Of a stretch of DNA of 62,767 nt, positions 7,971 to 17,076 are shown in pieces. The stretch covers positions 1-62,767 of the forward strand of contig JAABRT010000016.1 in assembly GCA_011390805.1 (NCBI GenBank), written 5' to 3'. Below the pieces are notes generated by a model. That model had not been told where the DNA came from. It searched no databases and saw nothing but the letters and a program-made list of their open reading frames with translations. Positions within the stretch are counted from its first letter, which is position 1; each line of letters begins with the position of its first letter. A program made the position numbers and the translations under genes. Source of the DNA: Gemmatimonas sp. Lineage in GTDB: Bacteria > Gemmatimonadota > Gemmatimonadetes > Gemmatimonadales > Gemmatimonadaceae.

Positions 7971-9485
7971 CTACTCGCCAGCTGATGCCGCCGTGGCCCC
8001 GGCACGCTCCTGGTCCGCCGCCGCGCCGGCAACGTCCGACAGGAGATATGCCAGCACGTCTTCGGCGCTGTACGCTTCACGATCGCCCAGAAACACACCG
8101 ATGTTGGCGAGCTCGTCTCCACTGGTCACCAAGGCCGGTTCCTTTACCAGCGCGCCGCGCACCTGCGGCATGCCTACCGTGGACACGAGCCCGTTGCAAA
8201 TGCACTGCCGTCCAACGGTGGCCTCTTCAGCGCCGCCTTTACGCAGATAGTCGGCCACCGGCTCGGCGGGACAGCGGTAGCCCAGGCGACCATCCTCGCG
8301 TTCGTACGGCGTGCGCAGATAGCCAAGATCGCATATGCGCTCGCGCGCCTGTGCCGCAACAGGCTGGTCGGCGAGCGTGACAACTTTAAACGGATAGCCG
8401 GTGGGGGACGCACGGGGATCGGTGGTGATGTGCAGCGTGCGTTCACGTGCGCCACCCAGCACAGCGCGACGCAGTGCAGCATCAAAACCCGACTCGTTGC
8501 AGTAGGCGAACAGTGTTCCCACCTGCACGCCAGCAGCGCCGAGTTCGAGGGCGCGCTTTACGTGTGCCGGCGAGCCCGTCCCGCCGGCCAACCAGAACGG
8601 ACGGCCAAGCGCACGCACTTTCTCCAGATCAGCAAGATCGCGCTCGCCGTACACCGGCTCGCCGGATTGTGTGAGCGTCATGGCACCACGCGGCGGCGCG
8701 TTGTGGCCTCCGGCGGTGTGTCCTTCTACCACGAATCCATCCACAAAACCTTGTGCCTTGCGGGCGAGATTGGTGGCCAGCGCATCGGACGACACAATGG
8801 CCAGAAACTCTGGACGGCGGAGCGGTCGCGATGTATCGGCGCCATGTTCGGCCGGATCGAAACTGAGCGAATGGGCAGTGCCGGGTGTGGCACCTTCAAC
8901 GTCGAGGCTCAATCGGGCCGGTTGATGCAGCGCGAGTGCATCGAGTGCGGCAGGAATTTCACGCGGGATGCCGGCACCCATCAGTACATAGTCCACACCG
9001 GCCAGCATTGCACCGTAGAGTGAAGCGAGGTTGGGCAGCTGCAGTTTGGTGAGCAGATTCACGCCCACCACTCCAGCGTGTCCCTCTTTGGCGAGAAACA
9101 CCTCCACGAAGTTGGCCAGCATGGTAAGCTGCTGTCGCTCAACGCTTACCGTCTGCTTGTACATCGGCACCAGCACGTATGGCACACCGGGCTCGCGTCC
9201 ACCCAGCCGGAAATAGCGATCGAGCACCGCCTCAGCGACGCCGCGAATCGGAAACGCCTCCATGGCGCGGCGTACGTTGCCATCGGGATCACCGTCCTGC
9301 AGGCGACGCGCCAGCACCGTATCAAGCGCCGTTCCTGAGACAACGCCCAGCTGGTGGCGCAGCGAGACAGCGCGCGCGAGACGCCAGTTGGACACCCCAA
9401 CCCCCATGCCACCCTGAATGATGACCGGGCGCGGACGATGAAGCGGTCCGGCTGCGCCGCCAGCCGCATGTGAAACGAGTTGCAT
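7971..9485 (-). CDS. Nitronate monooxygenase / 2-nitropropane dioxygenase family flavoenzyme
   Basis: The protein has 504 residues. A TIM-barrel FMN enzyme is indicated by VIIQGGMGVGVSNWRLARAV near the N-terminus, VEGHTAGGHN (catalytic-type His and phosphate-binding glycines) in the middle, and FWLAGGTGSPAHVKRALELG and AAGVQVGTLFAYCNESG towards the end. Members of the family oxidise nitronates or act as enoyl reductases in polyunsaturated fatty-acid synthesis. This protein is clearly longer than the ~330-350-residue NMO type, with an extra C-terminal region holding CRSCI-like Cys-rich text (GRQCICNGL), so a different substrate is possible. The ATG at 9485 starts directly before the barrel. 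It is divergent from the TonB-dependent receptor. Confidence 0.82.
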   Translation of the reverse strand: MQLVSHAAGGAAGPLHRPRPVIIQGGMGVGVSNWRLARAVSLRHQLGVVSGTALDTVLARRLQDGDPDGNVRRAMEAFPIRGVAEAVLDRYFRLGGREPGVPYVLVPMYKQTVSVERQQLTMLANFVEVFLAKEGHAGVVGVNLLTKLQLPNLASLYGAMLAGVDYVLMGAGIPREIPAALDALALHQPARLSLDVEGATPGTAHSLSFDPAEHGADTSRPLRRPEFLAIVSSDALATNLARKAQGFVDGFVVEGHTAGGHNAPPRGAMTLTQSGEPVYGERDLADLEKVRALGRPFWLAGGTGSPAHVKRALELGAAGVQVGTLFAYCNESGFDAALRRAVLGGARERTLHITTDPRASPTGYPFKVVTLADQPVAAQARERICDLGYLRTPYEREDGRLGYRCPAEPVADYLRKGGAEEATVGRQCICNGLVSTVGMPQVRGALVKEPALVTSGDELANIGVFLGDREAYSAEDVLAYLLSDVAGAAADQERAGATAASAGE

Positions 9486-9709
9486 CGTGATGTTCGGCGC
9501 GTAGACGCAACGCCGCCTGCCATTGGGCACACGTGCGAAGCGCCTTGTCTGAGATGCACGAAGCATGGCGCGAACGTGCCCGTGAGTCTGTCGGGGACTA
9601 TCGGTGGGCGTGTAGGGTGAGTCCCTACATGAATCGTTAACTTCCGGCGCAGACACATGCTCAGCTCTTGTCTCCAAGCATCCACTACTTGTACCTCTTG
9701 TATCTCCGC

Positions 9710-12133
9710 ATGTCATTTCCCGTCGGCATCGTGCAGCGCGGCAGCTCCGCGAAGGCATCTCATGTAGCGAAGGTGGCCAGCGCACTCATCGCGAGCCTGG
9801 GCGCACTGGTTGCTCTGTTTCCTGCGGCGGCTGTCGGAGCGTTGCAGCCGCCGGCGACTGGCAGCCCACTGCAAGACTCGCTCGCAACAGTCACGGTGCA
9901 GGTGCGCGCCGACTCTGCCGGCACATCATTTGTGGAATCGGCCGTGGTGCGCAGCGGAAGCATGAGTGCACGCACCAACCGCACCGGAGTGGCGACGTTG
10001 CGGTTAACGGCCGGCCGGCGCAGCATCGTTGCAACAAGAATCGGCTACCTCCCCGACTCTGCTACGATCACAGTGCGCGCCGGTGCCGACACCACCATTG
10101 TGCTCACATTATTGGCGCAGGCCGTCGATGCAGACGCGGTCATCGTAACGGCCACACGTGGTGAACGTCGCGTCGAAGACACGCCGCTGCGTGTGGAGGT
10201 CATCAACGAGGAGGAAATCGCGGAGAAGGTGGCCATGTCGCCCGGCGATATTGCGATGATGTTAAATGAGACGGGCGGACTGCGCGTGCAGACCACCAAT
10301 CCGTCATTGGGTGGCGCCAATGTGCGCATTCAGGGATTGCGTGGACGCTACTCGTTGTTGCTGGCTGACGGGTTGCCGCTCTATGGCGGACAGGCTGGCG
10401 GACTTGGCCTGTTGCAAATTCCACCAGTGGATCTCGGGCGGGTGGAGATCATCAAAGGCACCGCGTCCGCGCTGTACGGAAGTTCAGCGCTCGGTGGTGT
10501 GATTGATCTTGTGAGCCGTGTACCGGGAGAGCAGATCGAACGCACAGCGCTCGTAAACCAGACCTCGCGCGGTGGTACTGATGCGGTGTTCTTTGGCAGT
10601 GCGCCGCTTGGTGAAGCGTTTGGCGGTACACTGCTCGCCGGTGCCCACACGCAGCGGCAGAACGATCTGGACCGTGATGGGTGGACGGATATGGCGGGTT
10701 ATTCCCGTGCCGTTGTGCGGCCACGCCTGCACTACAACAACGGCCAGGGGCGTTCGGCGTTTTTCACCGGCGGATTCACCGCCGAAGAGCGCAACGGCGG
10801 CACGCTCGCCGGACGCGTTACTCCCGATGGTACGTCGTATACCGAGTCGCTGCGCACCCGTCGTGCCGACGTGGGAGCGCTGGCCCGTTTTGTGGGCACT
10901 GATGCGAGCCCACTCTTCGGGGCCGACGCACTGCGGAGCGCTATACTCACAGTGCGTGGTTCAGGTGTTGAGCAACGTCATGCGCACCGCTTTGGTACGA
11001 TTGCAGAAGACGACCGTCATCGCACCTGGTTTGGTGAAGCAGCACTCGCTGTACCACGCGGACCCTTCACGTACATCGTAGGCGGTGTGTTCCAGCAGGA
11101 GACGTACTCGGCTTCGGATGTTGAGGGCTTTGACTACGAGTACACTATTCCCGCGGCGTTTGCACAGTTAGATGTTGACGCCAGTTCGTGGCTTTCGGTG
11201 TCAAGCAGCGTGCGAGTGGACGCGCACAGCGATTACGGCACGTTTGTCAATCCGCGGGTGTCTGTGCTCGCACGCAGTGTATCGGAGGGACGTTTGGCCG
11301 GATGGAGCACGCGGTTGTCAGCGGGTACCGGAGCATTTGCGCCAACGCCGTTCGTTGAGGAAACCGAAGTCACCGGTCTGACGCCCGTGCAGCCACTGAG
11401 GGGACTCGTCGCCGAGCGCGCAATGAGTGCATCGCTTGATATCGGTGGGCCGGTTGAGTTGGCAGTTGGCCACGTGGAACTCAATGCCACGCTCTTTGGC
11501 TCACGCGTCACCCATCCGCTGCAGGTGGCCGGTGTACCCGGACTGCATGTGAACAATGTATCTCGCATACAGCTCGTGAACTCGCCCGGTCCCACACGCA
11601 CGTGGGGCGGCGAACTGCTCGCGCGCGTTGAGCGCGAACTCGGCGAAGACTCGGGTGATGAAGAGCCACCGATGCTGCGCATTACAGGCTCGTATACACT
11701 GTTGCACTCAACTGAATGCGACCTGAGCTCTGCGTCGGCGCTGGCCGGTCTGCCTACCGATGGTTGCGACCGTCATGAGGTAGCGCTCACGCCGCGTCAC
11801 GCGGTTGGTATTGTCACGACTGTGGAGCAGGAAGGGGTGAGCCGAGTGGGGCTCGAGTTGTACTACACGGGGCGGCAGCGTCTTGACGGAAATCCGTACC
11901 GTGCGGAGAGCCGTCCGTACCTCATTGTGGGGTTAATGGGTGAGCGCGCCATTATTACGCGTGCCGGCACTGCGCGATTGTTCCTCAACTTTGAGAACAT
12001 TACAAACGTCAGACAGACACGCGACGACCGGCTGGTATTGCCCACGCGTGGCGCCGGTGGACGGTGGACTACCGACGCCTGGACTGATCTGGCGGGATTT
12101 ACGGTGAACGGGGGCGTGCGGTATCAGTGGTAG
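9710..12133 (+). CDS. TonB-dependent receptor with N-terminal carboxypeptidase-regulatory domain
   Basis: The protein has 807 residues. A signal peptide (about 1-45, ending in an Ala-rich stretch) precedes a carboxypeptidase-D-regulatory-like beta sandwich (about 60-135, RSIVATRIGYLPDSATITV). The plug follows (ADAVIVTATRGERRVEDTPL, then NVRIQGLRGRYSLLLADGLPLYGGQ and VEIIKGTASALYGSSALGG), then the 22-strand barrel ending in an aromatic residue (VRYQW). The plug is the BtuB/FepA/colicin-receptor type, suggesting uptake of a metal chelate such as a siderophore, haem or cobalamin. The ligand cannot be read from sequence. It is alone on its strand; the TonB-family gene lies 1.4 kb downstream on the other strand. 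Confidence 0.92.
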   Translation: MSFPVGIVQRGSSAKASHVAKVASALIASLGALVALFPAAAVGALQPPATGSPLQDSLATVTVQVRADSAGTSFVESAVVRSGSMSARTNRTGVATLRLTAGRRSIVATRIGYLPDSATITVRAGADTTIVLTLLAQAVDADAVIVTATRGERRVEDTPLRVEVINEEEIAEKVAMSPGDIAMMLNETGGLRVQTTNPSLGGANVRIQGLRGRYSLLLADGLPLYGGQAGGLGLLQIPPVDLGRVEIIKGTASALYGSSALGGVIDLVSRVPGEQIERTALVNQTSRGGTDAVFFGSAPLGEAFGGTLLAGAHTQRQNDLDRDGWTDMAGYSRAVVRPRLHYNNGQGRSAFFTGGFTAEERNGGTLAGRVTPDGTSYTESLRTRRADVGALARFVGTDASPLFGADALRSAILTVRGSGVEQRHAHRFGTIAEDDRHRTWFGEAALAVPRGPFTYIVGGVFQQETYSASDVEGFDYEYTIPAAFAQLDVDASSWLSVSSSVRVDAHSDYGTFVNPRVSVLARSVSEGRLAGWSTRLSAGTGAFAPTPFVEETEVTGLTPVQPLRGLVAERAMSASLDIGGPVELAVGHVELNATLFGSRVTHPLQVAGVPGLHVNNVSRIQLVNSPGPTRTWGGELLARVERELGEDSGDEEPPMLRITGSYTLLHSTECDLSSASALAGLPTDGCDRHEVALTPRHAVGIVTTVEQEGVSRVGLELYYTGRQRLDGNPYRAESRPYLIVGLMGERAIITRAGTARLFLNFENITNVRQTRDDRLVLPTRGAGGRWTTDAWTDLAGFTVNGGVRYQW

Positions 12134-12219
12134 TGCGCTTTAGACTGCACGTTTGCGTCGTCTGACAAATCTGCGCTTTCCGGAGTACACCTGGTCACTC
12201 GCCGGGCACGGCCGCGCCT

Positions 12220-12852
12220 TTAGTAGTACACAATGTCACGCACGTCGCTCAGGCGATATGTGTCACCGGTCTTCGTGATCACCAAGGTGACCGCGCCACC
12301 GCCGGCCGAACAACGCGGGTCGACAGGTTGCTGCATGGATACCATGCGCACCAGCAGGTCAGTACCGTTTAGCGCCACCCACTCAATGATCAATCGCTCG
12401 TGGCCAAGCTCCCACCGACCGCTGCATGCGGGTCGCGGTTCTCCGGGTCGCGGTTCTCCGGGTCGCGGTTCTCCGGGCGGCGGCGCAACGTTCGGCGTGA
12501 TCTCCGGCGGCGCGATCACCACGCCGCCCAGTCGCTCGGCAATGTCACGCGCGATTTGGGAGCGATGCGTGGACGTGAGCAGTGGTGAGCATTCCGGTGA
12601 CTGAGCATCATTTCCACAGCCAATGCTTGACACCACGCGCACTTCCGGCAGTGCCTGCGGCAGCGGTATTCCACGCGCGATGTACAAGCTGTCGCGACGT
12701 GTTGCCGTCGCTGTGTGGTGTTGCACAACGGCGTTGGTGATGGCGGCAACCTGTGTGGCCGACACTGGCGCTTGCGACGGTGTTTGCGCAGGCAGCACAG
12801 AAGTGACGACGAGGGCCACAGCCGCGGCGAAGCTCAAGCGGGTGGCAGTCAT
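12220..12852 (-). CDS. Secreted protein of unknown function, coupled to the toxin-antitoxin pair
   Basis: The protein has 210 residues and a clear Sec signal peptide (about 1-24, ending LPAQ). The middle holds a Pro-rich linker with the pentapeptide PGEPR repeated three times. The C-terminal ~70 residues (WELGHERLIIEWVALNGTDL onward) are probably a small beta domain with Cys residues for disulphides. I do not recognise the family. Its ATG at 12852 overlaps the stop codon of the YoeB-like toxin gene (ATGA), so it can be translated from the same mRNA as the toxin-antitoxin pair. That is unusual and may be accidental. Confidence 0.65.
   Translation of the reverse strand: MTATRLSFAAAVALVVTSVLPAQTPSQAPVSATQVAAITNAVVQHHTATATRRDSLYIARGIPLPQALPEVRVVSSIGCGNDAQSPECSPLLTSTHRSQIARDIAERLGGVVIAPPEITPNVAPPPGEPRPGEPRPGEPRPACSGRWELGHERLIIEWVALNGTDLLVRMVSMQQPVDPRCSAGGGAVTLVITKTGDTYRLSDVRDIVYY
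12430..12474. repeat. Three perfect 15-bp tandem repeats in coding sequence
   Basis: The unit GGGTCGCGGTTCTCC is repeated exactly three times and encodes PGEPR units in the secreted protein on the minus strand. Identical DNA copies suggest a recent slippage expansion, and copy number may vary between strains. Confidence 0.85.
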
Positions 12853-13136
12853 CAATAGTGGTAGCGCGCCATCAGAAAGTGAACACGGTCATCGCCCACG
12901 CGATATACAAGACGATCGGCACCGGTGATGCGTCGCGACCAGATGTTGGGGCCCAGGTGTTTGAGCGGCTCGGGTTTTCCGATACCAGTGAACGGCGTCT
13001 TCAGTGTTTCCTCCATCATGCGCAGCAACCGGTCTGCAGTCTTGGGCTGGGAGGAAACCCAGAATCGCAGATCCTCAAGACACTCCGGCTGAACAACGGC
13101 GATGCGCCGCTTTTTTTCACCCTTGCGTGCTGACAC
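12852..13136 (-). CDS. yoeB: YoeB/Txe-family mRNA-cleaving toxin
   Basis: The toxin has about 94 residues. YoeB binds the ribosomal A site and cleaves mRNA. The conserved core is present: the TPFTGIGKPEPLKHL motif with the catalytic-region Glu, WSRRITGADRLVYRV with the catalytic Arg, and the C-terminal RYHY in which the penultimate His and final Tyr are catalytic in E. coli YoeB. The start is uncertain: a GTG at 13136 or a TTG at 13142, both just after the antitoxin stop codon. Either gives an N-terminal extension of about 10 basic residues relative to E. coli YoeB. It is immediately downstream of the antitoxin. Confidence 0.93.
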   Translation of the reverse strand: MSARKGEKKRRIAVVQPECLEDLRFWVSSQPKTADRLLRMMEETLKTPFTGIGKPEPLKHLGPNIWSRRITGADRLVYRVGDDRVHFLMARYHY

Positions 13137-13142
13137 TAACAA

Positions 13143-13427
13143 CTATCCCGCAGTTGGCAGGCCGATCTTTTCCCTGAGTTCGTCCATCGTCGTGGGCGCT
13201 ACGGTATCGTCCAGTGACCGAGCCAATGCGGCGAGCAATCGGGCTGCATTCTTGGGAGACCGGAGCAGGTATGCGGTCTCCCGGAGGCTCGCGAGTTCAT
13301 CCGCCGGGATCAGCGCCAGATCCTGGTGATTCCGGCGGGTAATGATGATCGGGGTCTGGCTGTTTTCGACTTCATTCCACACCTCCGCAAGGTTTTCGCG
13401 GAGGTGGCTGTACGTTGCTGTAGTCAT
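13143..13427 (-). CDS. yefM: YefM/Phd-family antitoxin
   Basis: The protein has 94 residues. The N-terminal DNA-binding fold follows the YefM pattern: TTATYSHLRENLAEVWNEV, then PIIITRRNHQDLALIPADEL, then SLRETAYLLRSPKNAARLLA. The C-terminal part (DELREKIGL) is the flexible toxin-binding tail. YefM neutralises YoeB and represses its own operon, with the toxin as co-repressor. The operator is visible just upstream, two TGTACA palindromes. The stop codon lies next to the toxin start. The ATG at 13427 matches the family N-terminus. Confidence 0.95.
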   Translation of the reverse strand: MTTATYSHLRENLAEVWNEVENSQTPIIITRRNHQDLALIPADELASLRETAYLLRSPKNAARLLAALARSLDDTVAPTTMDELREKIGLPTAG

Positions 13428-13445
13428 TCAGGCCCTCGCCAAAGT

Positions 13446-13464
13446 TGTACAGTACTATTGTACA
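13446..13464 (-). promoter_or_regulatory. YefM-YoeB operator (two TGTACA palindromes)
   Basis: TGTACA occurs at 13446-13451 and 13459-13464, centres 13 bases apart, 19-37 bases upstream of the antitoxin ATG. The E. coli YefM-YoeB complex recognises paired palindromes with the same TGTACA core in the same place, so this is almost certainly the autoregulatory operator. Confidence 0.88.
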
Positions 13465-13499
13465 GGTATCGCCGATCGGCTGTCAAGCTGCACGATACC
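13465..13499. promoter_or_regulatory. Inverted repeat next to the toxin-antitoxin operator
   Basis: GGTATCG at 13465-13471 is perfectly complementary to CGATACC at 13493-13499, with a 21-base spacer. It lies between the YefM operator and the convergent end of the upstream tonB-family gene. It could be a weak terminator for that gene or part of the promoter region. No T-run follows. Confidence 0.3.
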
Positions 13500-13536
13500 C
13501 GGTCCGGTCACTGATACCCTCGAGCGTTCACGTTTT

Positions 13537-14247
13537 TCATCGGTTCAGACTGAACTGAAACGGCTGCTGCACCAACTGCTTCACTTTGCGACCGCCAACT
13601 TCGGCCGCACGATACCTGATGCGTGGCAGCGCACGCTTTACCGCGTTCGAAAACAGTTCATGATCTGAACGCAGCACCTTGAATGTGCTCATGTCGGCGT
13701 AGCCACTTGTGTCGACCACAAACGAAGCCATCACCATGCCTTCGACTTGCGCGGAACGCAGCATTTCGGGATACGCCATGTTCGCCGGGCCGGCCATTGC
13801 GGCTGGCTTTTCCACTTCGTACACGAAGTACGGTGCATCGCCTTGCAATGCCTGCGGTATGCCATTCGACACACCATTGTCCCGTCCTCCAGAATCGCCC
13901 ACTCCTGTGAAGTCTGCCGAGTTGGTCACGGCGCGTGTGAGATCGATCTCCGGTATTTCCAGCGGGATAATGTCGGGCGGTTGCAGTGTTTGAAATCCCT
14001 TCGCGACTGGTGCTGCCGCGACAACATCGGGCGGAGGAGGCGCTTGCGCGGGCTTGGGCGGCTGTTCGTCTTTGACTACCTGCACAAACTCAATCACGTA
14101 GGGCGTCTCGTCAGCGATCTGCTCTCCGGCGTTTGCTGTCGCCACAACCAGTGCTGCAACAGCGGCGCTGTGCAGCATGATGGAGACAACACCGCCGCCT
14201 GTACGCTTCGTTATACGGGCCTTCGACTCGAGCAGGTTGTTGAACAT
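13537..14247 (-). CDS. TonB-family energy-transducing protein
   Basis: The protein has 236 residues. It has a short cytoplasmic N-terminus, one transmembrane helix (about 20-38, VSIMLHSAAVAALVVATANA), a Pro-rich periplasmic spacer (QPPKPAQAPPPPDVV) and a C-terminal TonB domain with YPEMLRSAQVEGMVMASFVV and ALPRIRYRAAEVGGRKVKQL. It would transmit proton-motive force from an ExbB-ExbD motor to TonB-dependent receptors, three of which are in this window. No exbB or exbD is adjacent. The ATG at 14247 is preferred to the one at 14271 because AGGTGG lies at good distance before it and the family N-terminus (MFNNLLESK) begins there. Confidence 0.88.
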   Translation of the reverse strand: MFNNLLESKARITKRTGGGVVSIMLHSAAVAALVVATANAGEQIADETPYVIEFVQVVKDEQPPKPAQAPPPPDVVAAAPVAKGFQTLQPPDIIPLEIPEIDLTRAVTNSADFTGVGDSGGRDNGVSNGIPQALQGDAPYFVYEVEKPAAMAGPANMAYPEMLRSAQVEGMVMASFVVDTSGYADMSTFKVLRSDHELFSNAVKRALPRIRYRAAEVGGRKVKQLVQQPFQFSLNR

Positions 14248-14665
14248 CGCGTCCACCTCTATGAGGTCCATGAGGGATGCACTGCGGGCGAGCCCCGCCG
14301 TACATCACCATGGTGCGACTCGATGATGAACCTGTCATGTCGCCCGCATTACGAGATGATGAACGCCGCATTACCATTGGCTTAAGGCGCACTCAACCTT
14401 GCGCTCGCCAACGTCGCCCCACCTGCGTACCAGACGTGCATGGCCCCATCGACACATGCGTGTGTACTCCGAAAAAGCACATCCCAAAACACGTCAAAGA
14501 CACAGTCGGAAATGTGTGAACGAACGTGCACACAACGTGTAGCAGACGTCCCGAGGTGCATTCGTTTTGCACCGTGAAGTGAGTACACACATTCGACGCC
14601 TTCGCTGTACGCGATAACACTGCTGCTCCTGCGGCACAACGCGTTGAACTGACCGGAGCTTTGCC
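14248..14665. other. Intergenic region, 418 bases, no gene found
   Basis: This lies between the divergent tonB-family gene and the membrane-protein gene. I see no convincing small ORF. It is rich in ACGTG/CACAC words and holds a small hairpin (GGTGCA 14555-14560 with TGCACC 14568-14573). GGAG about 8 bases before 14666 is the ribosome-binding site of the membrane protein. Confidence 0.5.
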
Positions 14666-15697
14666 ATGGAAATGGTTGAACGGAATCAGCGGGACGCCGT
14701 GCATGCAGACGTCATTGATATCAACAGTCCTTCTCACCGACGCGTGTCGTGGGGCGCGATTTTTGGTGGTGTTGTAGTCGCGGTCGCAATACAGATCATG
14801 CTTGGCGTGTTGGGGCTTGGCATCGGACTCATGCAGTTCGATCCGGCTACAAACTCCGATCCATTGCAAGGCTTTGGCACTGGCGCGGCTGTATGGTCGG
14901 TGTTGTCCATACTGATCGCGCTCTTTGCCGGCGGTTGGATTGCGGGTCGTCTTTCCGGTGTCCCGAGAAAGACGGCAGGCACGTTGCATGGCCTTGTCGT
15001 TTGGGGACTGGCAACGGTGCTGATGCTGCAGCTCGCCACCAGCGCAGTTGGTTCGGTGGTTGGTGGCGCGATGTCAGTGCTCGGCTCGGCCGCACGTGTC
15101 GCTGCCGAGGGCATTGGTGCCGCCGCTCCCGCGGTGGGTGGTCAGATTGCGTCTCGCACAGACGGCGCCAACGTGCAGTGGAGCGACATCCGCGCCGAGG
15201 CGATGGAGATGCTCCGGCAGACCGGCGACCCGGCGTTGCAGCCTGATTCATTACGTGCACAGGCCAGCGCAGCAGGACGTGAGGCCGATCAGCGTGCAAT
15301 GGCGGCGGGACGCCCTGATGCCGACGCTGAAGCGCAGCTCGGTTCAGCACTCGATCGTCTCTTCAATCGCGCCTCGGATGTTGCGAGCGAAGTAGACAAG
15401 CAGGATGTGGCCAATGTGCTGGCCGCTCGCACTGATATGACGCAGCAGGAAGCGCGTCGTCGCGTCGACGAGTGGGATCAGCGCTATCAGGGGCTACGCC
15501 AGGCAGTCTCATCGCAGGCAGGCTCAGCCGGCGAGCGCGCCAGTGAAATCAGCGAAGGTGCGTCGGATGCGGTTGGACAGGCTGCGATCTGGACGTTTTT
15601 CGGACTGCTCGTGGCCGCGATTGCGGCGGCCGTTGGTGGCGGGATTGGCGCGCCGGCACTGATCGAAACGCGTCGTGCGGAGATTCCGGTGCGTTAA
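14666..15697 (+). CDS. Membrane protein of unknown function with helical soluble insert
   Basis: The protein has 343 residues. Hydrophobic segments lie at about 28-55, 70-95 and 105-148, and one at the C-terminus (about 310-332, WTFFGLLVAAIAAAVGGGIG), the first three rich in small residues and Gly. Between them is a soluble, Ala-rich, probably coiled region (about 170-300) containing VANVLAARTDMTQQEARRRV. Proteins of this layout are common as uncharacterised 'PhnA-like' or YrzE-like membrane proteins. No catalytic motif is visible. The ATG at 14666 has GGAG upstream. Confidence 0.8.
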   Translation: MEMVERNQRDAVHADVIDINSPSHRRVSWGAIFGGVVVAVAIQIMLGVLGLGIGLMQFDPATNSDPLQGFGTGAAVWSVLSILIALFAGGWIAGRLSGVPRKTAGTLHGLVVWGLATVLMLQLATSAVGSVVGGAMSVLGSAARVAAEGIGAAAPAVGGQIASRTDGANVQWSDIRAEAMEMLRQTGDPALQPDSLRAQASAAGREADQRAMAAGRPDADAEAQLGSALDRLFNRASDVASEVDKQDVANVLAARTDMTQQEARRRVDEWDQRYQGLRQAVSSQAGSAGERASEISEGASDAVGQAAIWTFFGLLVAAIAAAVGGGIGAPALIETRRAEIPVR

Positions 15698-15721
15698 CCT
15701 CGAGTATTCGGTGATTACGAA

Positions 15722-15757
15722 AAGCACGTCAGATTCACGGAAGAGTCTGGCGTGCTT
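15722..15757. terminator. Bidirectional intrinsic terminator
   Basis: A 12-base stem (AAGCACGTCAGA, 15722-15733, pairing with TCTGGCGTGCTT, 15746-15757, with one T-G wobble) lies between two convergent genes. CTTAGT follows on the plus strand and TTTTCG on the minus strand. It would end both the membrane-protein gene and the minus-strand propeller gene that stops at 15759. Confidence 0.75.
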
Positions 15758-15758
15758 C

Positions 15759-16922
15759 TTAGTAGTCTTCCTGCAACATCGGTCCGCGACCGAGCGACAA
15801 CCAGCGGCAGTTAGTGGTGTTGATAGTGTACTTGTCTACGAACGTCGCGATTTGTTCGTCATCCGACTCCTGTCGGAGCACAAACAACGTATCTCCCCTC
15901 ACCTGCACTGCCGGACGCGCCTCGCCCGACTGCGGAACGCGTGCATCAACACACGCTCTCATTTCCGCCAGATCAATCACAGTCACGTACAAGGTGCCCG
16001 CGAGAATCGTGGCCTCTTCGCTCTCTACCTGTGTGTCGTAGTGTACGGCGAGCAAACGCCCGGGCGCTTGCATCGCGCTTAAACTTGAGACTGCTGACAC
16101 ATTATTCATCAGCGCTGCAAAACCTCCCCCCGCCTCGCGAATCCGCGCCGCTGTAATGCCACGCCTGCGCTCGCGCGGCAACACTACGCTATCTGTGATC
16201 GACCAGTTCTGATCAACGAGATACAGCCCATCGAGAGCGCCGTATCCGACAGCACGCCACTCACCAGAAGTGACGGGCAGGATCGCGGAAAGACGGCCAA
16301 TCCCCACATCTGCAAGGCGGGTGTACGCGTCTGGAAGTGATACCACGCGCGCTACGCTTGAGTCTCCGGGAACCAGCAGACCGATAGACGTCTTTCCCAC
16401 TTCGTCACGCAGCCCAAAGGGCAGCGTGTCGGTGAAGCTGCTTTGCGCCGCGTATGAGAGGCTGCCTGTGTAAGAAACGCGCGCTATCTCGACGCCATCC
16501 GAAATGCGCACGGCCTTCCATGCGATGGAGCCATAGTCCGCAACCCAGAGAAAATCGCCTTGTCTAGTGACAGAGGCCGGACCGTAGAACTCCCCGGGCC
16601 CTCGTCCCACGCGTCCCCACGACTTGACCGCCTGCCCCGAATCATTCCACGCCAGCACGCGGCCGGCGTCCAGGTCTGTTACCACGTATCGGAGCGAGTC
16701 TTCGCCGACTGCAAATCCGAGCGGACGGCCGAGAAAGAATGAATCGGTTTCTGCGAGTCGGGTTGTTTGTGTGAGAACGAGCGACGGACCCAGCGATTGT
16801 TGATTGTCACTGCCGGTACACGCAATCGCGAGCGCGATGAGCGATGTGGTCAACATGATTCGACACAGGCCAGGGATCACTCGTGTGCGCGACCCATGCG
16901 GCGTTTTGCTGGTGTTAAACAT
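15759..16922 (-). CDS. Exported six-bladed beta-propeller protein (putative lipoprotein)
   Basis: The protein has 387 residues. A basic N-terminus, a hydrophobic stretch and the lipobox-like IAIAC (about residue 35) indicate a lipoprotein. The mature part carries repeating blade motifs typical of the DUF5128/NHL-like six-bladed propeller family: YVVTDLDAGRVLAWNDSGQ followed by WGRVGRGPGEFYGPASV, then LWVADYG. The GRxGRGPGEF motif is shared with the neighbouring plus-strand propellers. The function is unknown; such proteins generally bind peptides, sugars or other proteins. It is divergent from the plus-strand propeller run, sharing a 154-base upstream region. The ATG at 16922 lacks an obvious ribosome-binding site. 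Confidence 0.8.
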   Translation of the reverse strand: MFNTSKTPHGSRTRVIPGLCRIMLTTSLIALAIACTGSDNQQSLGPSLVLTQTTRLAETDSFFLGRPLGFAVGEDSLRYVVTDLDAGRVLAWNDSGQAVKSWGRVGRGPGEFYGPASVTRQGDFLWVADYGSIAWKAVRISDGVEIARVSYTGSLSYAAQSSFTDTLPFGLRDEVGKTSIGLLVPGDSSVARVVSLPDAYTRLADVGIGRLSAILPVTSGEWRAVGYGALDGLYLVDQNWSITDSVVLPRERRRGITAARIREAGGGFAALMNNVSAVSSLSAMQAPGRLLAVHYDTQVESEEATILAGTLYVTVIDLAEMRACVDARVPQSGEARPAVQVRGDTLFVLRQESDDEQIATFVDKYTINTTNCRWLSLGRGPMLQEDY

Positions 16923-17076
16923 TTGAATGCGCGGCCGCAATGGTCATTTCGTTGACTACCGTCCCTCGAGCATCGTGCATTCCGAACCGGCTGACTGTAG
17001 TTAGAGACGGCATCAGCGTTTCGCGCTTACCACACGGTGAGTTGCTCACAATCGTCCCGGGAAGTAACGTCTCGTC

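Noticed and set aside
12430..12474. CRISPR-like short repeats
   Set aside because: Only three 15-base units without spacers, and they encode an in-frame PGEPR repeat.
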